Shown: positions 42,012 to 50,619 of the stretch, in pieces
Layout: every line of letters begins with the position of its first letter
Position numbering within the stretch: the stretch's first letter is position 1
Assembly: GCA_047601665.1 (NCBI GenBank)
Contig: JASGIT010000001.1
Location: 1,302,001-1,366,000, forward strand
Origin: JASGIT01 sp047601665
Lineage (GTDB): Bacteria; Pseudomonadota; Gammaproteobacteria; Burkholderiales; Burkholderiaceae_C
Direction of reading: 5' to 3'
Length of the DNA stretch: 64,000 nucleotides
Notes under the pieces: model-generated
Databases searched by the model: none
The model's input: only the letters and a program-made list of their open reading frames with translations
Told to the model about the DNA's origin: nothing
Translations under genes and position numbers: made by a program

Positions 42012-43146
42012 CCCAGGCTTTCGTAATCATGTGACTGCGGATACTTCTCTCAATCAAATCGTTAATTAGCTGCGGATGCCTTGAAGGGGATACCTTGGCA
42101 ATATTTGTTCCTTCGAATTGAGAAGGATCATTTCGCAATTTCTTGAGAAATTGATCCGCTGCGGGAAGAAGTCCGTGCAATTCGGCAACGGAGTTGATCG
42201 TAGCCGGTCTTACATCAGAAAAACAATCATTAACGCTCGGTATGATAAATCGACGTTCAAGCTCCATAGGCAATCCTACTTCCTTGACGGCCTGCTTCAG
42301 TAACTCCACCAGGGAATTGTGCTTGCCCTCAAGAAAATCGCGCGTCACCTTCGCGCGCTCGGCTGCCGAGGGATGAGTTGGGCTCGAAGTAGTGCTGTGG
42401 TCCCACTGGATGATGTAGTCGCTGACACACTCCCCCACATAAGCGGCTGCGATCAGATCGCAAAAATGCTCCATAGCATACGATCGCGCCACATCCCGCC
42501 ACATGGAGGAATCTCGAAATTCAGATGCGATATGGGGCATCGTCGCTAAAACCGCATCCTCACCACGGGCAATCATTAGTTCCGATATCAGCCGTTGATG
42601 CTCTTCGATGTAGTGGCCCACCTCATGGTACAGAGGAGAACACAGCAATGGCATATGCTGAAATATTTCAGGAACGCCTATCTGAACCAGATCCCCGCTG
42701 ATTGCCAGCCCTGGGAGCCTGAAATCCCTGATGACTGCCCTTGGTGCCGAATGCACACGTTCGCAATGAAAATCCGGAGACTGCACTAGCGACGTTGTGA
42801 CGATGCTGTCTCCGCGCCCCCAGTCGGTCAAGACCTCCCTGAGCAGGTAAGTCACCTCATAGGGAACCCTGTTGGATGTGGTTCCCGTCAGGAATTGAGT
42901 AGCGCGCCAAATCGACTCGACAACTGCCGTGATAACAGCGACGGGCGGATTCGTTTCATTCAGACTCTTTTGGAGTGAATCAACGCTTTCCCTCAGTTGA
43001 CTCACATAACGACTGAGTTCGGAAGTAAAAAAACTGCTGTGAGATAGTTTTTCAAGTTGCTCTACCAGAAGCCGCAGCACCGTTTCCAATAGAATCGTGT
43101 TGGAATTCTCGGAGTAATTTTGTCGCAAGCTCTGGGGGAAAGTCAT
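41980..43146 (-). CDS. Predicted zinc metalloprotease (HExxH)
   Basis: 388 aa. The zinc motif is LYHEVGHYIEEH with HEVGH at residues 174-178; a third ligand could be in MEHFCDLIAAAYVGE about 45 residues later (E/D after a helix), the usual gluzincin pattern. The rest is mainly helical with no signal peptide, so the enzyme should be cytoplasmic. Its start overlaps the preceding 143-aa gene by 95 bases; an internal GTG start is possible. It sits between a small gene and the dCTP-deaminase-like gene in the AAA+/subtilisin operon. Confidence 0.7.
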   Translation of the reverse strand: MTFPQSLRQNYSENSNTILLETVLRLLVEQLEKLSHSSFFTSELSRYVSQLRESVDSLQKSLNETNPPVAVITAVVESIWRATQFLTGTTSNRVPYEVTYLLREVLTDWGRGDSIVTTSLVQSPDFHCERVHSAPRAVIRDFRLPGLAISGDLVQIGVPEIFQHMPLLCSPLYHEVGHYIEEHQRLISELMIARGEDAVLATMPHIASEFRDSSMWRDVARSYAMEHFCDLIAAAYVGECVSDYIIQWDHSTTSSPTHPSAAERAKVTRDFLEGKHNSLVELLKQAVKEVGLPMELERRFIIPSVNDCFSDVRPATINSVAELHGLLPAADQFLKKLRNDPSQFEGTNIAKVSPSRHPQLINDLIERSIRSHMITKAWDESLDKKANP

Positions 43147-43483
43147 TCTCTGTATCGAGTTTTAGAATTTCGTCTATCAGGCTGTCGTGTCCACGGATTT
43201 CATATGCAAGGTCGATGGCTTCCGGCCATCCTCTTGGCACTCGTTGGTGGGGATTGCTGGCAAAGTTGGCGGCATGCTGGGCTACTTGGAAGACATACAG
43301 TCGAAGCTCGTGGCTTAACGAAGAAGCGGAGTGTTCATTCGCAAGGGCACCTAGGAACAGCCGCAGGTATGCAGCTGGTTGCGAGCGTCGGGATGTTGTC
43401 GCGAATAGGCTCACGAGCGGATCTCCGAAAATTAAGCGATTTGGCTTGCGTGCGATAGTAAGTGTATCGACATGTTGTGGCAA
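43052..43483 (-). CDS. Hypothetical protein in the protease operon
   Basis: 143 aa (MPQHVDTLTIARKPNRLIFG). Helical pattern with SHELRLYVFQVAQHAANFAS and PEAIDLAYEIRGHDSLIDEIL; no known motif. It lies between the subtilisin gene and the metalloprotease gene and overlaps the latter, so it is probably a dedicated partner. Function unknown. Confidence 0.55.
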   Translation of the reverse strand: MPQHVDTLTIARKPNRLIFGDPLVSLFATTSRRSQPAAYLRLFLGALANEHSASSLSHELRLYVFQVAQHAANFASNPHQRVPRGWPEAIDLAYEIRGHDSLIDEILKLDTENDFPPELATKLLREFQHDSIGNGAAASGRAT

Positions 43484-43540
43484 GCTTTTTATGGTCTATG
43501 GCCGCCGCCTCAGCCAAAGATACACCGGCAGTGAGGTGTG

Positions 43541-46102
43541 TCAGCCCGATGCGTTTCCTCCCCTGACCTGCAGTCGGCCGCTTGGCTGACGGATATCCCC
43601 GGTGAAAACTTGCCTGGAATTGAGCCCAATCCGCATGTCCTGGTAGACAGGCGCTTCGGCGTCTTCATCCGAGATGGTCAGGATCATTGCGAAGCGCACA
43701 CCTTCCTCCGGAAACACCTCATCCGCGCGGACTAGGTACTTCAGGGCGATGCGCCAGTCCGATGATTTCCCGGTGCCGTTCTTGGAAAAATACTGGGACT
43801 GCTTGACCACGCCCCACTTCAATCCATCTTCCATCAACTCCTTTTCTTTCGCCCCTGACGCCGTACCGCCATCAGAGAAGGTATCCACGCATTTCTTCTC
43901 ATGCTTTCCCTTCTTGGGATTCATCTGCTGCAGCGATGCTTCTAGATTGACGCGTATCAACTCACTCTCGAACGCATCGGAGATCGGCGGGCTATAGACC
44001 AAAGTGAGTGTGGCCCTGCCGCGGCACTTGCCATCAACAACAAGGCTCTGGGGCCAATCAAAGCCGAAGAACAGGTCCTTCTTAGGCATCATCTGGTCGT
44101 AAAAAACCAGCGTTGCCGCATGGGCGGATCCATTGATCATTTCCTGCGCGTTGACGGGAATGCCAAATCCGACCAGGTTGCGGATGATGTCGCTCTTGTC
44201 GAAACCATCCAAGCATGGCGGGACCTTCGCGCCATGGATCAGCAGTGCGATCAGCGCCTCCCTCGGCAGGGCCCCAAGCGTGATGAGATCGAACCGGGCA
44301 AGCGCCTTGGCCACCAAGGGAGCAGAAAAACTCGTTCCATGTACATATCGGACAACGTTTCCCTCGCCAACAGAGAGAAGCCCGGTCTGCATGTTGGTCG
44401 TGGCACAAACACCGCCGTAGTGCGCGACATCAGGCTTTACCAGTTGCATGAATCCTGGACCGCGCCGCGAGTAGCGAGCAGGCGCGCCAGAGATCGCTCC
44501 CACGATCTGCGGCGGATTCACGGAGCCCACTGCCACGTTCAGCACGGAGTCAGCAGGTGCTGTGATTCGATCACCAGAGCAGGATGCCAGGTTGGTCAAG
44601 ACCGCGACCTGGTTGTCTGTCCACTCCTTGCGCCCTTTGGTCGCTCCAGCATTTCCTGCCGAGAGCACAAAGATCACATCGTTTTCCCTGGCGATGCGAT
44701 CGAGCCCCTGGGACAGCTCGGTGTAGGTAGGATTGCCCCCTGGCGGCTCCTCAATGTTGTGGCTAAAGCTGAACACCCGGGTCTTGGCGGCAGCGTTTAC
44801 CTCCTGAACCTCTTGCTCCAGCTGCGCGATCAGGTCCAGGTCCGAGCGGTAATAGGCATCGAAATTGTCAACGGCGGGGATCAGCGCCAAGTCCGCAAGC
44901 CAACAGCCATCTGGCTCTGGACACACCACAGGCCCATTGAGTGACTGCCCGTCGATCAAGAGAGCGCCTATTTCAGAACCGTGTGAGGCGTTCGCATGCG
45001 CGGGCGCCACATAGCTTGTCTTGTGGATGATCCATTCGGGCGGCAGATGGTCAACGCCCCCATCGATGATCCCGACTACAGGGTAGGTGGCGTCTCCCAG
45101 AGGGGCGCTGAACTTATGCTTCTTGGCCGGTTGCCGCATTGGCAGGGGCGCAAGGACAGGAAGGGGCGGCAGGGGTGTGCGCCCTATTGCGGCTTCCGGC
45201 TGCAGGTTGGTGGGCAGACTGATGCGCCGAACTGCAGGGTGGTTCTCCAGCAGCGCAAGCAGGGTGCGATGTGCATCCGCATTCAGCGTCGGCTCCTTAG
45301 CGCCATCAAGCACCTTGCGTAGATTGGGCCGGCCAACAATGAATCGGATCGATGGATCGTCGAAGAGCCATATATACATCCGGCTCATCGACTTCTGATC
45401 GGGCTTGAACACTGTGGCCACATATCCGCAGGCGAGCTCCTCATCGAGCAGTTGCCGAAGGTGAGCCGAGATATTGCCCACCTGATAGTACTCAGCCTCG
45501 GCTTGCCGTTGCCCGGGGGGTTGGCTGTCGAACAGATCGACGCGGTACGCGCGCGGAACGGCGCGGGTGCTGAACCACTGAATGGCTTCGGCAGTGTCAA
45601 AGGCACGCCGGTCCGCAGACGACCACAGACTGATCGATTCGATCGCACCGACCTCGGAGCGTATACGACTTGGCGCCGGCTCCATAACACCCGGCTTCGA
45701 CTTGTGCGGCTTGTACTGCAGGACCTCTTCAGCCTTGCGGGTCTCTTCGAGCGCTCTGACGATCGTGGAGGGCGTCACCTGGACGATCAACTCGCCGACA
45801 TTGCTGGAGCCCAGTGTTGGCGTGAACGTGGGATGAAACAGGCTTGCGACAGGGCGGTGCGATTTGGCCAAGGCCGCCTCCCGCATACGCACCCGCACAA
45901 AGCCGATGGGTCCGGCACTGCTGGAAGTAAGCGACTTGCTGACCGAGGCAAGCGAATGCTGGATCTTCTTTTTGTGCGCAACGAACGCTTCGTCCTCACC
46001 TTCGAAGAACTCCTTCGCACCCAAGAAACCCTTTCGAATCCGCTCATCTTGGAAGCGGCGGATATCGAGCACCACCTGAATGGGACCATAGTCTTGCGCC
46101 AT
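43541..46102 (-). CDS. Subtilisin-family (S8) serine protease, partner of AAA+ ATPase
   Basis: 853 aa with an AAGGGGGTT ribosome-binding site. The catalytic triad is clear: Asp347 (VVGIIDGGVD), His374 (ASHGSEIGALL) and Ser591 (HGTSFSAPLVA); the oxyanion asparagine is in LSAGNAGA. A 340-residue N-terminal region and a 230-residue C-terminal beta-rich region flank the protease. There is no signal peptide, so it works in the cytoplasm. It follows the AAA+ gene by 12 bases. AAA+/subtilisin pairs recur in bacterial genomic islands and are thought to be conflict systems; here the ATPase may unfold or sense targets. Confidence 0.9.
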   Translation of the reverse strand: MAQDYGPIQVVLDIRRFQDERIRKGFLGAKEFFEGEDEAFVAHKKKIQHSLASVSKSLTSSSAGPIGFVRVRMREAALAKSHRPVASLFHPTFTPTLGSSNVGELIVQVTPSTIVRALEETRKAEEVLQYKPHKSKPGVMEPAPSRIRSEVGAIESISLWSSADRRAFDTAEAIQWFSTRAVPRAYRVDLFDSQPPGQRQAEAEYYQVGNISAHLRQLLDEELACGYVATVFKPDQKSMSRMYIWLFDDPSIRFIVGRPNLRKVLDGAKEPTLNADAHRTLLALLENHPAVRRISLPTNLQPEAAIGRTPLPPLPVLAPLPMRQPAKKHKFSAPLGDATYPVVGIIDGGVDHLPPEWIIHKTSYVAPAHANASHGSEIGALLIDGQSLNGPVVCPEPDGCWLADLALIPAVDNFDAYYRSDLDLIAQLEQEVQEVNAAAKTRVFSFSHNIEEPPGGNPTYTELSQGLDRIARENDVIFVLSAGNAGATKGRKEWTDNQVAVLTNLASCSGDRITAPADSVLNVAVGSVNPPQIVGAISGAPARYSRRGPGFMQLVKPDVAHYGGVCATTNMQTGLLSVGEGNVVRYVHGTSFSAPLVAKALARFDLITLGALPREALIALLIHGAKVPPCLDGFDKSDIIRNLVGFGIPVNAQEMINGSAHAATLVFYDQMMPKKDLFFGFDWPQSLVVDGKCRGRATLTLVYSPPISDAFESELIRVNLEASLQQMNPKKGKHEKKCVDTFSDGGTASGAKEKELMEDGLKWGVVKQSQYFSKNGTGKSSDWRIALKYLVRADEVFPEEGVRFAMILTISDEDAEAPVYQDMRIGLNSRQVFTGDIRQPSGRLQVRGGNASG

Positions 46103-46114
46103 CGCAACCCCCTT

Positions 46115-47296
46115 TTAATCCTGTTCGTCAAGCCACCTTCCAACGGTCGACTTGCTCTTGTCAAAAAGCCCGCCCAGTTCGACAAGGCTGATCCGGCTGC
46201 CCAGCGTTTTTCGAATCCAGCGGGCCAGCTCGGCATCATCGCGCTTGAAGATCGCCTTGACCTCCACCGACAGCCGGCCGCTATTGAGCGTTGCAATCTC
46301 CCGCAGCACCTCGACGGCGGCCACCGGTGGGTCATTCATTACCGAGCGCTTTTTGAACAGCGTGGAGATCGATCGAGCTTCAGAGCCCGCACTGCCTTCC
46401 AATACTGCGGCGATCAACACGACCACGGCATTGGGAATATCAAGAGGCTCAAGCGTGCGGCGCACGATCAACTCCCGGGCTTCCTGCGACGGCAAAGGGA
46501 CCTCGATCTGCGCGGCGAATCGACGCCAGACAGCAGGGTCCAGAAGTTGCGGGTGGTTGGTAATTCCCAAAGTGATGCCACTGCGCGTATCCATGTTTTG
46601 CAGCAGGGCGTTCACGACCCGCTTGATCTCGCCCACCTCATTAGGATCGTCTCGGACCTTCGCCAGGGAGTCGAGTTCATCGAGCAGCAGCACACAACGA
46701 AAGCGGTTCGCAAAGGCAAACACTTGGGCGATGTTGCGCGAGGTCGTCCCAAGAAACGAGGACATCATGGCGTCGACGCGTGCCACCAGAACGGGCAAGC
46801 CGATCTCATGAGCGAGCCACAACGCCAAAGTCGTCTTCCCGGTACCCGGTGCGCCCGTCAGAAGGCAGGTCATCGTGGGCGCCTCCCCCACCGCCACCAA
46901 CGCCGGCACATGCCTCCACTCATCGAGCAGCATCTGGATCGCACGTTCAAGGTGCACGGGGAAAAACGGACGCTGCACGTCTGAGCCAGTGGGAAACACC
47001 GTCTCCACCAGGCGTGCCCCTGACTCCCTGTCGGTTGGCAAGATGGTCGTGGGCAGTAGCGTCTCGCCCGGCAGACCTGGCTCGGCCTTAGAGGGTACCA
47101 ACCTGCGCGGAGCCATCTCCTTTGAGCGTGCAGCGCTACGCAACAGCAGCGTGAGCTGCTGCGCCGATTTCGTATCCCCCTGGGCTGCCAGCGCCTCAGA
47201 CAAACGCTCCACCTGGTAGGTCAGCGCCTCATTGGGTGATGCCAACGCCATCCGACAGATCGCATGCACGATCGAAAAATGCTCCATACAATTCAT
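46115..47296 (-). CDS. AAA+ ATPase of the subtilisin operon
   Basis: 393 aa. After a helical N-terminal domain of about 125 residues comes a standard AAA module: Walker A TGAPGTGKTTLALW (about 144-157), Walker B CVLLLDELDSLAK (about 203-215), a sensor region GITLGITNHPQLLDPAVWRRF with the arginine finger area, and a small C-terminal lid ending in a helix-turn-helix-like SLVELGGLFDKSKSTVGRWL. The overall design resembles FtsH/Vps4-like ATPases. It heads the operon AAA+, subtilisin, 143 aa, metalloprotease, dCTP-deaminase-like. The start at 47296 or nine bases later cannot be decided. Confidence 0.88.
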   Translation of the reverse strand: MNCMEHFSIVHAICRMALASPNEALTYQVERLSEALAAQGDTKSAQQLTLLLRSAARSKEMAPRRLVPSKAEPGLPGETLLPTTILPTDRESGARLVETVFPTGSDVQRPFFPVHLERAIQMLLDEWRHVPALVAVGEAPTMTCLLTGAPGTGKTTLALWLAHEIGLPVLVARVDAMMSSFLGTTSRNIAQVFAFANRFRCVLLLDELDSLAKVRDDPNEVGEIKRVVNALLQNMDTRSGITLGITNHPQLLDPAVWRRFAAQIEVPLPSQEARELIVRRTLEPLDIPNAVVVLIAAVLEGSAGSEARSISTLFKKRSVMNDPPVAAVEVLREIATLNSGRLSVEVKAIFKRDDAELARWIRKTLGSRISLVELGGLFDKSKSTVGRWLDEQD

Positions 47297-47496
47297 TCAA
47301 TTGATATTTGGCTCATATTTTGCCTTATCATTCCCAAAATTCAAAGAAAAAATTCCAATTTTTGCTAGAATTTCCCAATCTCTCACTCAGACTGCTTGCG
47401 CAGTGCTTCGCGCTGCTGGACAACCGTAGCGCCAAGGGCTTGGGCAGCCTTGCCGCACGAGAGTCCACCAGCTGTAGTCAGCGCTTCGGAGTACCC
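47297..47496. promoter_or_regulatory. AT-rich divergent intergenic region between AAA+/subtilisin and module B
   Basis: About 200 bases between two divergent operons, visibly AT-rich around 47297-47385. It contains repeated elements such as TTCCCAAAATTC (47331-47342), AAATTCCAATTTTTG and GAATTTCCCAA further on, which could be operators. A weak -35 candidate is TTGATA at 47301. It should hold both promoters, so the two operons may be coregulated. Confidence 0.5.
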
Positions 47497-47847
47497 ATGG
47501 CCGTTTTTTTCACCTGCGAGGAACCGCAAGCACTTTTGAAGGCCTTTCAGGCCCGCATAGATCAATCCGAGCCCAAAGGCAGCATTACGACCTGGGTCAG
47601 GAGCGAGGATCGGCGCTTCTACACGCACCGAGCGGAGGTCTGGGCACGCAAAGCTTGGTTCAGACCCTCCGTTAGCCAAACGACCCTGATGTTCAACATC
47701 GTCAAGCCAGCCAATCAGAACATCTCCACAGTTACCTATGCGTACTACCACGGTCATCTGATCGAGACATTCCTAGCGCACTTCGATCACATGTTCACTG
47801 ATGCCAGAGCGACGGCCATGCCCTCAGCCAATGACGTGGTCGGCTAG
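47497..47847 (+). CDS. Small protein of caspase module B
   Basis: 116 aa from the ATG at 47497, preceded by CGGAG. The sequence MAVFFTCEEPQALLKAFQAR and SITTWVRSEDRRFYTHRAEVW, VTYAYYHGHLIETFLAHFDH indicates a small alpha-beta protein without known motifs. It begins the operon with the caspase 29 bases downstream. It could be the sensor or the inhibitor of the caspase; both are inference. Confidence 0.55.
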   Translation: MAVFFTCEEPQALLKAFQARIDQSEPKGSITTWVRSEDRRFYTHRAEVWARKAWFRPSVSQTTLMFNIVKPANQNISTVTYAYYHGHLIETFLAHFDHMFTDARATAMPSANDVVG

Positions 47848-47876
47848 AGCGCGCCGCAGCACCTGATGGAGTTTCG

Positions 47877-49667
47877 ATGCGAAAGGCACTGATTGCGATC
47901 GGCGTAGGCAACACCGACGGTAGCTTCCCCAAATTGAAGGGAGCCGCCAAAGACGCCCGGGACTTCCACGCATGGGGAAAGGCCCAGGGGTTTGACTGCA
48001 CGCTACTGGTTGACGAGCGGAAAAAGATCCGGGTTGCTGACGTCTATGAAGCGATCGACAGCTATGTAAGGCAGAACACCTATAGCCAGATCATCGTGTA
48101 CTTTTCAGGGCACGGGATTTTGAAGGCGCCCGAATGCGAGCTGTGGTTGATGTCAGGCGCCCCTCGCAACGGAAACGAGGTCGTCAATGTCCAAGGCTCG
48201 ATCTTCAACGCGCGCACCTGCGGTATCGCACATGTTGTATTCATCTCTGATGCGTGCCGATCATTGCCAACCGATCTCAAGACTGCAGCCTTGAGTGCCG
48301 GGCAACAAGTCTTTCCTTACATCGCCTGGCGCCCTCCAGTTCCAGAGGTGGACGTCTTCTATGCAACATTGCCTGGAGACATTGCACTGGAGTTGCCGCC
48401 TGACGAGACCATTGCACGTGACCGCGGCCTGCTGACCCAATGCTTGCTGGCCGCCTTGGAGGGCAAAGTGCCCCAGGTCATCAAGTCAGCAGACGTGGAC
48501 GGCGTTGCGGGGCACATCGTTCCTTCACGCCCCTTGAAGGCGTGGCTCACCTCCCAGTTACCCCTGACGGCGTCCGACATCTCGTTCAAGTTGCAACAGC
48601 ATCCAGACGTGCGCATTGAATCGGACATGCCAAAGTACCTGTCCAAGCTCAAGGACGGCGCCGGCGCGTCCAGGCTTGTCCCATCATCCGCTACAGCCGT
48701 GCCTACCTGGAACACTGCCCATAGCATGCACCAGAACGCGGGCAAAGTTTGCAGACTGGTACCCTCCAGAGAACCTGTGCGCGGCCCGTGGCCGCTATTG
48801 GGCCAAGCGCTCACCACGGTGACGTCCTCGCCCGCTACGTCCCTCGGTACGCATCCGCAACGCGACAGCATAGCGAGGGTGTTCCATGCGGCCAATCCCG
48901 CCCAACACGTGCATACCGGGTTTGTGAGCCAAGGTGGGAGGGTTGAAAGTGCGATGGGCGAACGCGGAGTTGTCATGGTCTCAAGTGACGCCCACCATTC
49001 CTGGATCGAGTTGGACGACGAAGGAGACTTGCCAGGCATCCCACGAGGCACCACCACCGAACGGGTGGCATTGAGGTTCGCGAACGGGCGTGGCATCGTC
49101 TTGGCAGTCTTGCCCGGCTACGTCGGCACCGTAGTATTCGATGGGGGTGAGATCGCGACAGTGAACTACACACCCTCACTCGGCTCGCCGAATTTCCAAG
49201 AATTCGCCTCATGCTCAGCCGAGATCGAAGAGCGGCGCACGCAGGTTGCCGTTGCGGCACAACGCGGGACTTTTTCGCTGGAAAGCGCAGGCCTCACGGA
49301 TGCAGCGGAGTTCGTCCGTACAGGCGCAGCAGTTGATCCGACCCTGAGCCTTTACCTGAGCTACGCGCATGCCCGTGCCGGAAAGTTCGCGGCCATCCAT
49401 GAAATCAGTGCAATGCTGTCCCACGGCGGCCAGCCCGTCCCCTTCGACGTGGCCATGCTGGCCGCTCAGGGAAGCGGTGGGCCCTTTCCGCGCGAACTTC
49501 CCGGAATGCCGATGCTCACGCAGGGGTGGTTGATGCTTGGGGAACATGAGGCAGTGCTGCCGCAGCCACTGAGCCAAGCTCGCCAACTCCTTTTGCCGTC
49601 CCTGTGGGCCACGTTCAGCCCGGACGGGATGTCAATCCTTGAACGCTATATCCAAAAGAAAGACTAG
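47877..49667 (+). CDS. Caspase-family (C14) peptidase with long C-terminal extension, module B
   Basis: 596 aa; GGAG precedes the ATG. The caspase domain (about 1-220) starts MRKALIAIGVGNTDGSFPKLKGAAKDARDF, with the catalytic histidine in VYFSGHGI (His79) and the cysteine in VFISDACRS (Cys127). The extension, about residues 330-596, contains beta-rich segments (GRGIVLAVLPGYVGTVVFDGG) and helices with DPTLSLYLSYAHARAG and LTQGWLML. This part looks related to the accessory protein of module A. It is coupled to an alpha/beta hydrolase gene starting two bases after its stop. Confidence 0.88.
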   Translation: MRKALIAIGVGNTDGSFPKLKGAAKDARDFHAWGKAQGFDCTLLVDERKKIRVADVYEAIDSYVRQNTYSQIIVYFSGHGILKAPECELWLMSGAPRNGNEVVNVQGSIFNARTCGIAHVVFISDACRSLPTDLKTAALSAGQQVFPYIAWRPPVPEVDVFYATLPGDIALELPPDETIARDRGLLTQCLLAALEGKVPQVIKSADVDGVAGHIVPSRPLKAWLTSQLPLTASDISFKLQQHPDVRIESDMPKYLSKLKDGAGASRLVPSSATAVPTWNTAHSMHQNAGKVCRLVPSREPVRGPWPLLGQALTTVTSSPATSLGTHPQRDSIARVFHAANPAQHVHTGFVSQGGRVESAMGERGVVMVSSDAHHSWIELDDEGDLPGIPRGTTTERVALRFANGRGIVLAVLPGYVGTVVFDGGEIATVNYTPSLGSPNFQEFASCSAEIEERRTQVAVAAQRGTFSLESAGLTDAAEFVRTGAAVDPTLSLYLSYAHARAGKFAAIHEISAMLSHGGQPVPFDVAMLAAQGSGGPFPRELPGMPMLTQGWLMLGEHEAVLPQPLSQARQLLLPSLWATFSPDGMSILERYIQKKD

Positions 49668-49669
49668 CC

Positions 49670-50524
49670 ATGCGACTTGTCTTCGTCCACGGTATTGCCC
49701 AGCAGGGCAAGGAACCGAGCGAACTCAAGAGGGTCTGGCTCGAAGCTCTGGATGTGGGCTTGGCCAAGGCCGGCCTTGGCTCGATCAGGCAGCATGAGGT
49801 GATCCTTCCTTTCTATGGTGACAAGCTGGCGGAACTTGCGGCGCTGCTGGAAGCTCCCGAGCCCGTCCAGTGTCAAACCAAGGGAATGGCGGCGACACCT
49901 CAATTCGATAGAACCGAAACAGAAATCCTGCAAGAAATCCTTGCCACCCAGTTGGCCAACACAGCCAACCCTCAGGGCATCACAAGGAAGGGCCTTCAGA
50001 ACACCTCGCTGGCACTTGCACTTGCGCGCGCTGCGGACAGCACGCCATTCGGGGTACAGCTTCTGGCCCGCTTCGTGAAGGACGTTTCCGCGTACCTCAC
50101 CCATCACCGTGTGACGCAGAAAATCGATGAAATCGTTCGGCCAGCGATAGGCACCGAGCGCTGCGTTGTGGTCGGGCACTCGCTAGGGTCAGTTGTCGCG
50201 TTTCGAATACTCAGGGAGATGGGGCAGGCCGCCAACGTGGAGAGGTTCATCACTTTGGGATCGCCTTTGGGTTTGAACACCATTCGTGTCCTCATCACTC
50301 CTCCACCGCTCCAGAATCCCGCAGGCGTCAAATCGTGGACCAATGCATTTGACCCAACCGATGTCATCTCGCTGCACCCACTGGACCCATCGACGTGGAA
50401 CGTGAACCCAGCCATCGTCAACATCCGGGACGTGGACAACCACACGTCCAACCGCCACGGCATTAGCGGATACCTTGATGACGGCAAAGTAGCCGCAGCC
50501 GTTCACGAGGCGCTGAACAGTTAG
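49670..50524 (+). CDS. Alpha/beta hydrolase, module B
   Basis: 284 aa. The first strand and oxyanion region MRLVFVHGIAQQG (His7) and the nucleophile elbow CVVVGHSLGSVVAFRIL (Ser171) are lipase-like; ITLGSPLGL follows as in many triacylglycerol-lipase-like proteins, with a probable aspartate in FDPTDVIS and histidine in NRHGISGY. The gene starts two bases after the caspase stop, so translation is coupled. Its role in the module may be membrane lipid degradation, or cleavage of a modification. Confidence 0.85.
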   Translation: MRLVFVHGIAQQGKEPSELKRVWLEALDVGLAKAGLGSIRQHEVILPFYGDKLAELAALLEAPEPVQCQTKGMAATPQFDRTETEILQEILATQLANTANPQGITRKGLQNTSLALALARAADSTPFGVQLLARFVKDVSAYLTHHRVTQKIDEIVRPAIGTERCVVVGHSLGSVVAFRILREMGQAANVERFITLGSPLGLNTIRVLITPPPLQNPAGVKSWTNAFDPTDVISLHPLDPSTWNVNPAIVNIRDVDNHTSNRHGISGYLDDGKVAAAVHEALNS

Positions 50525-50619
50525 GCCTCCCACGAGACTCCAAGCTCTCTGCTTCCGCGACATCCACTCCAGCGCGCGTAGCGCACGCCGATTAACGCGC
50601 TTTTCAACAAGCCCTCTGC

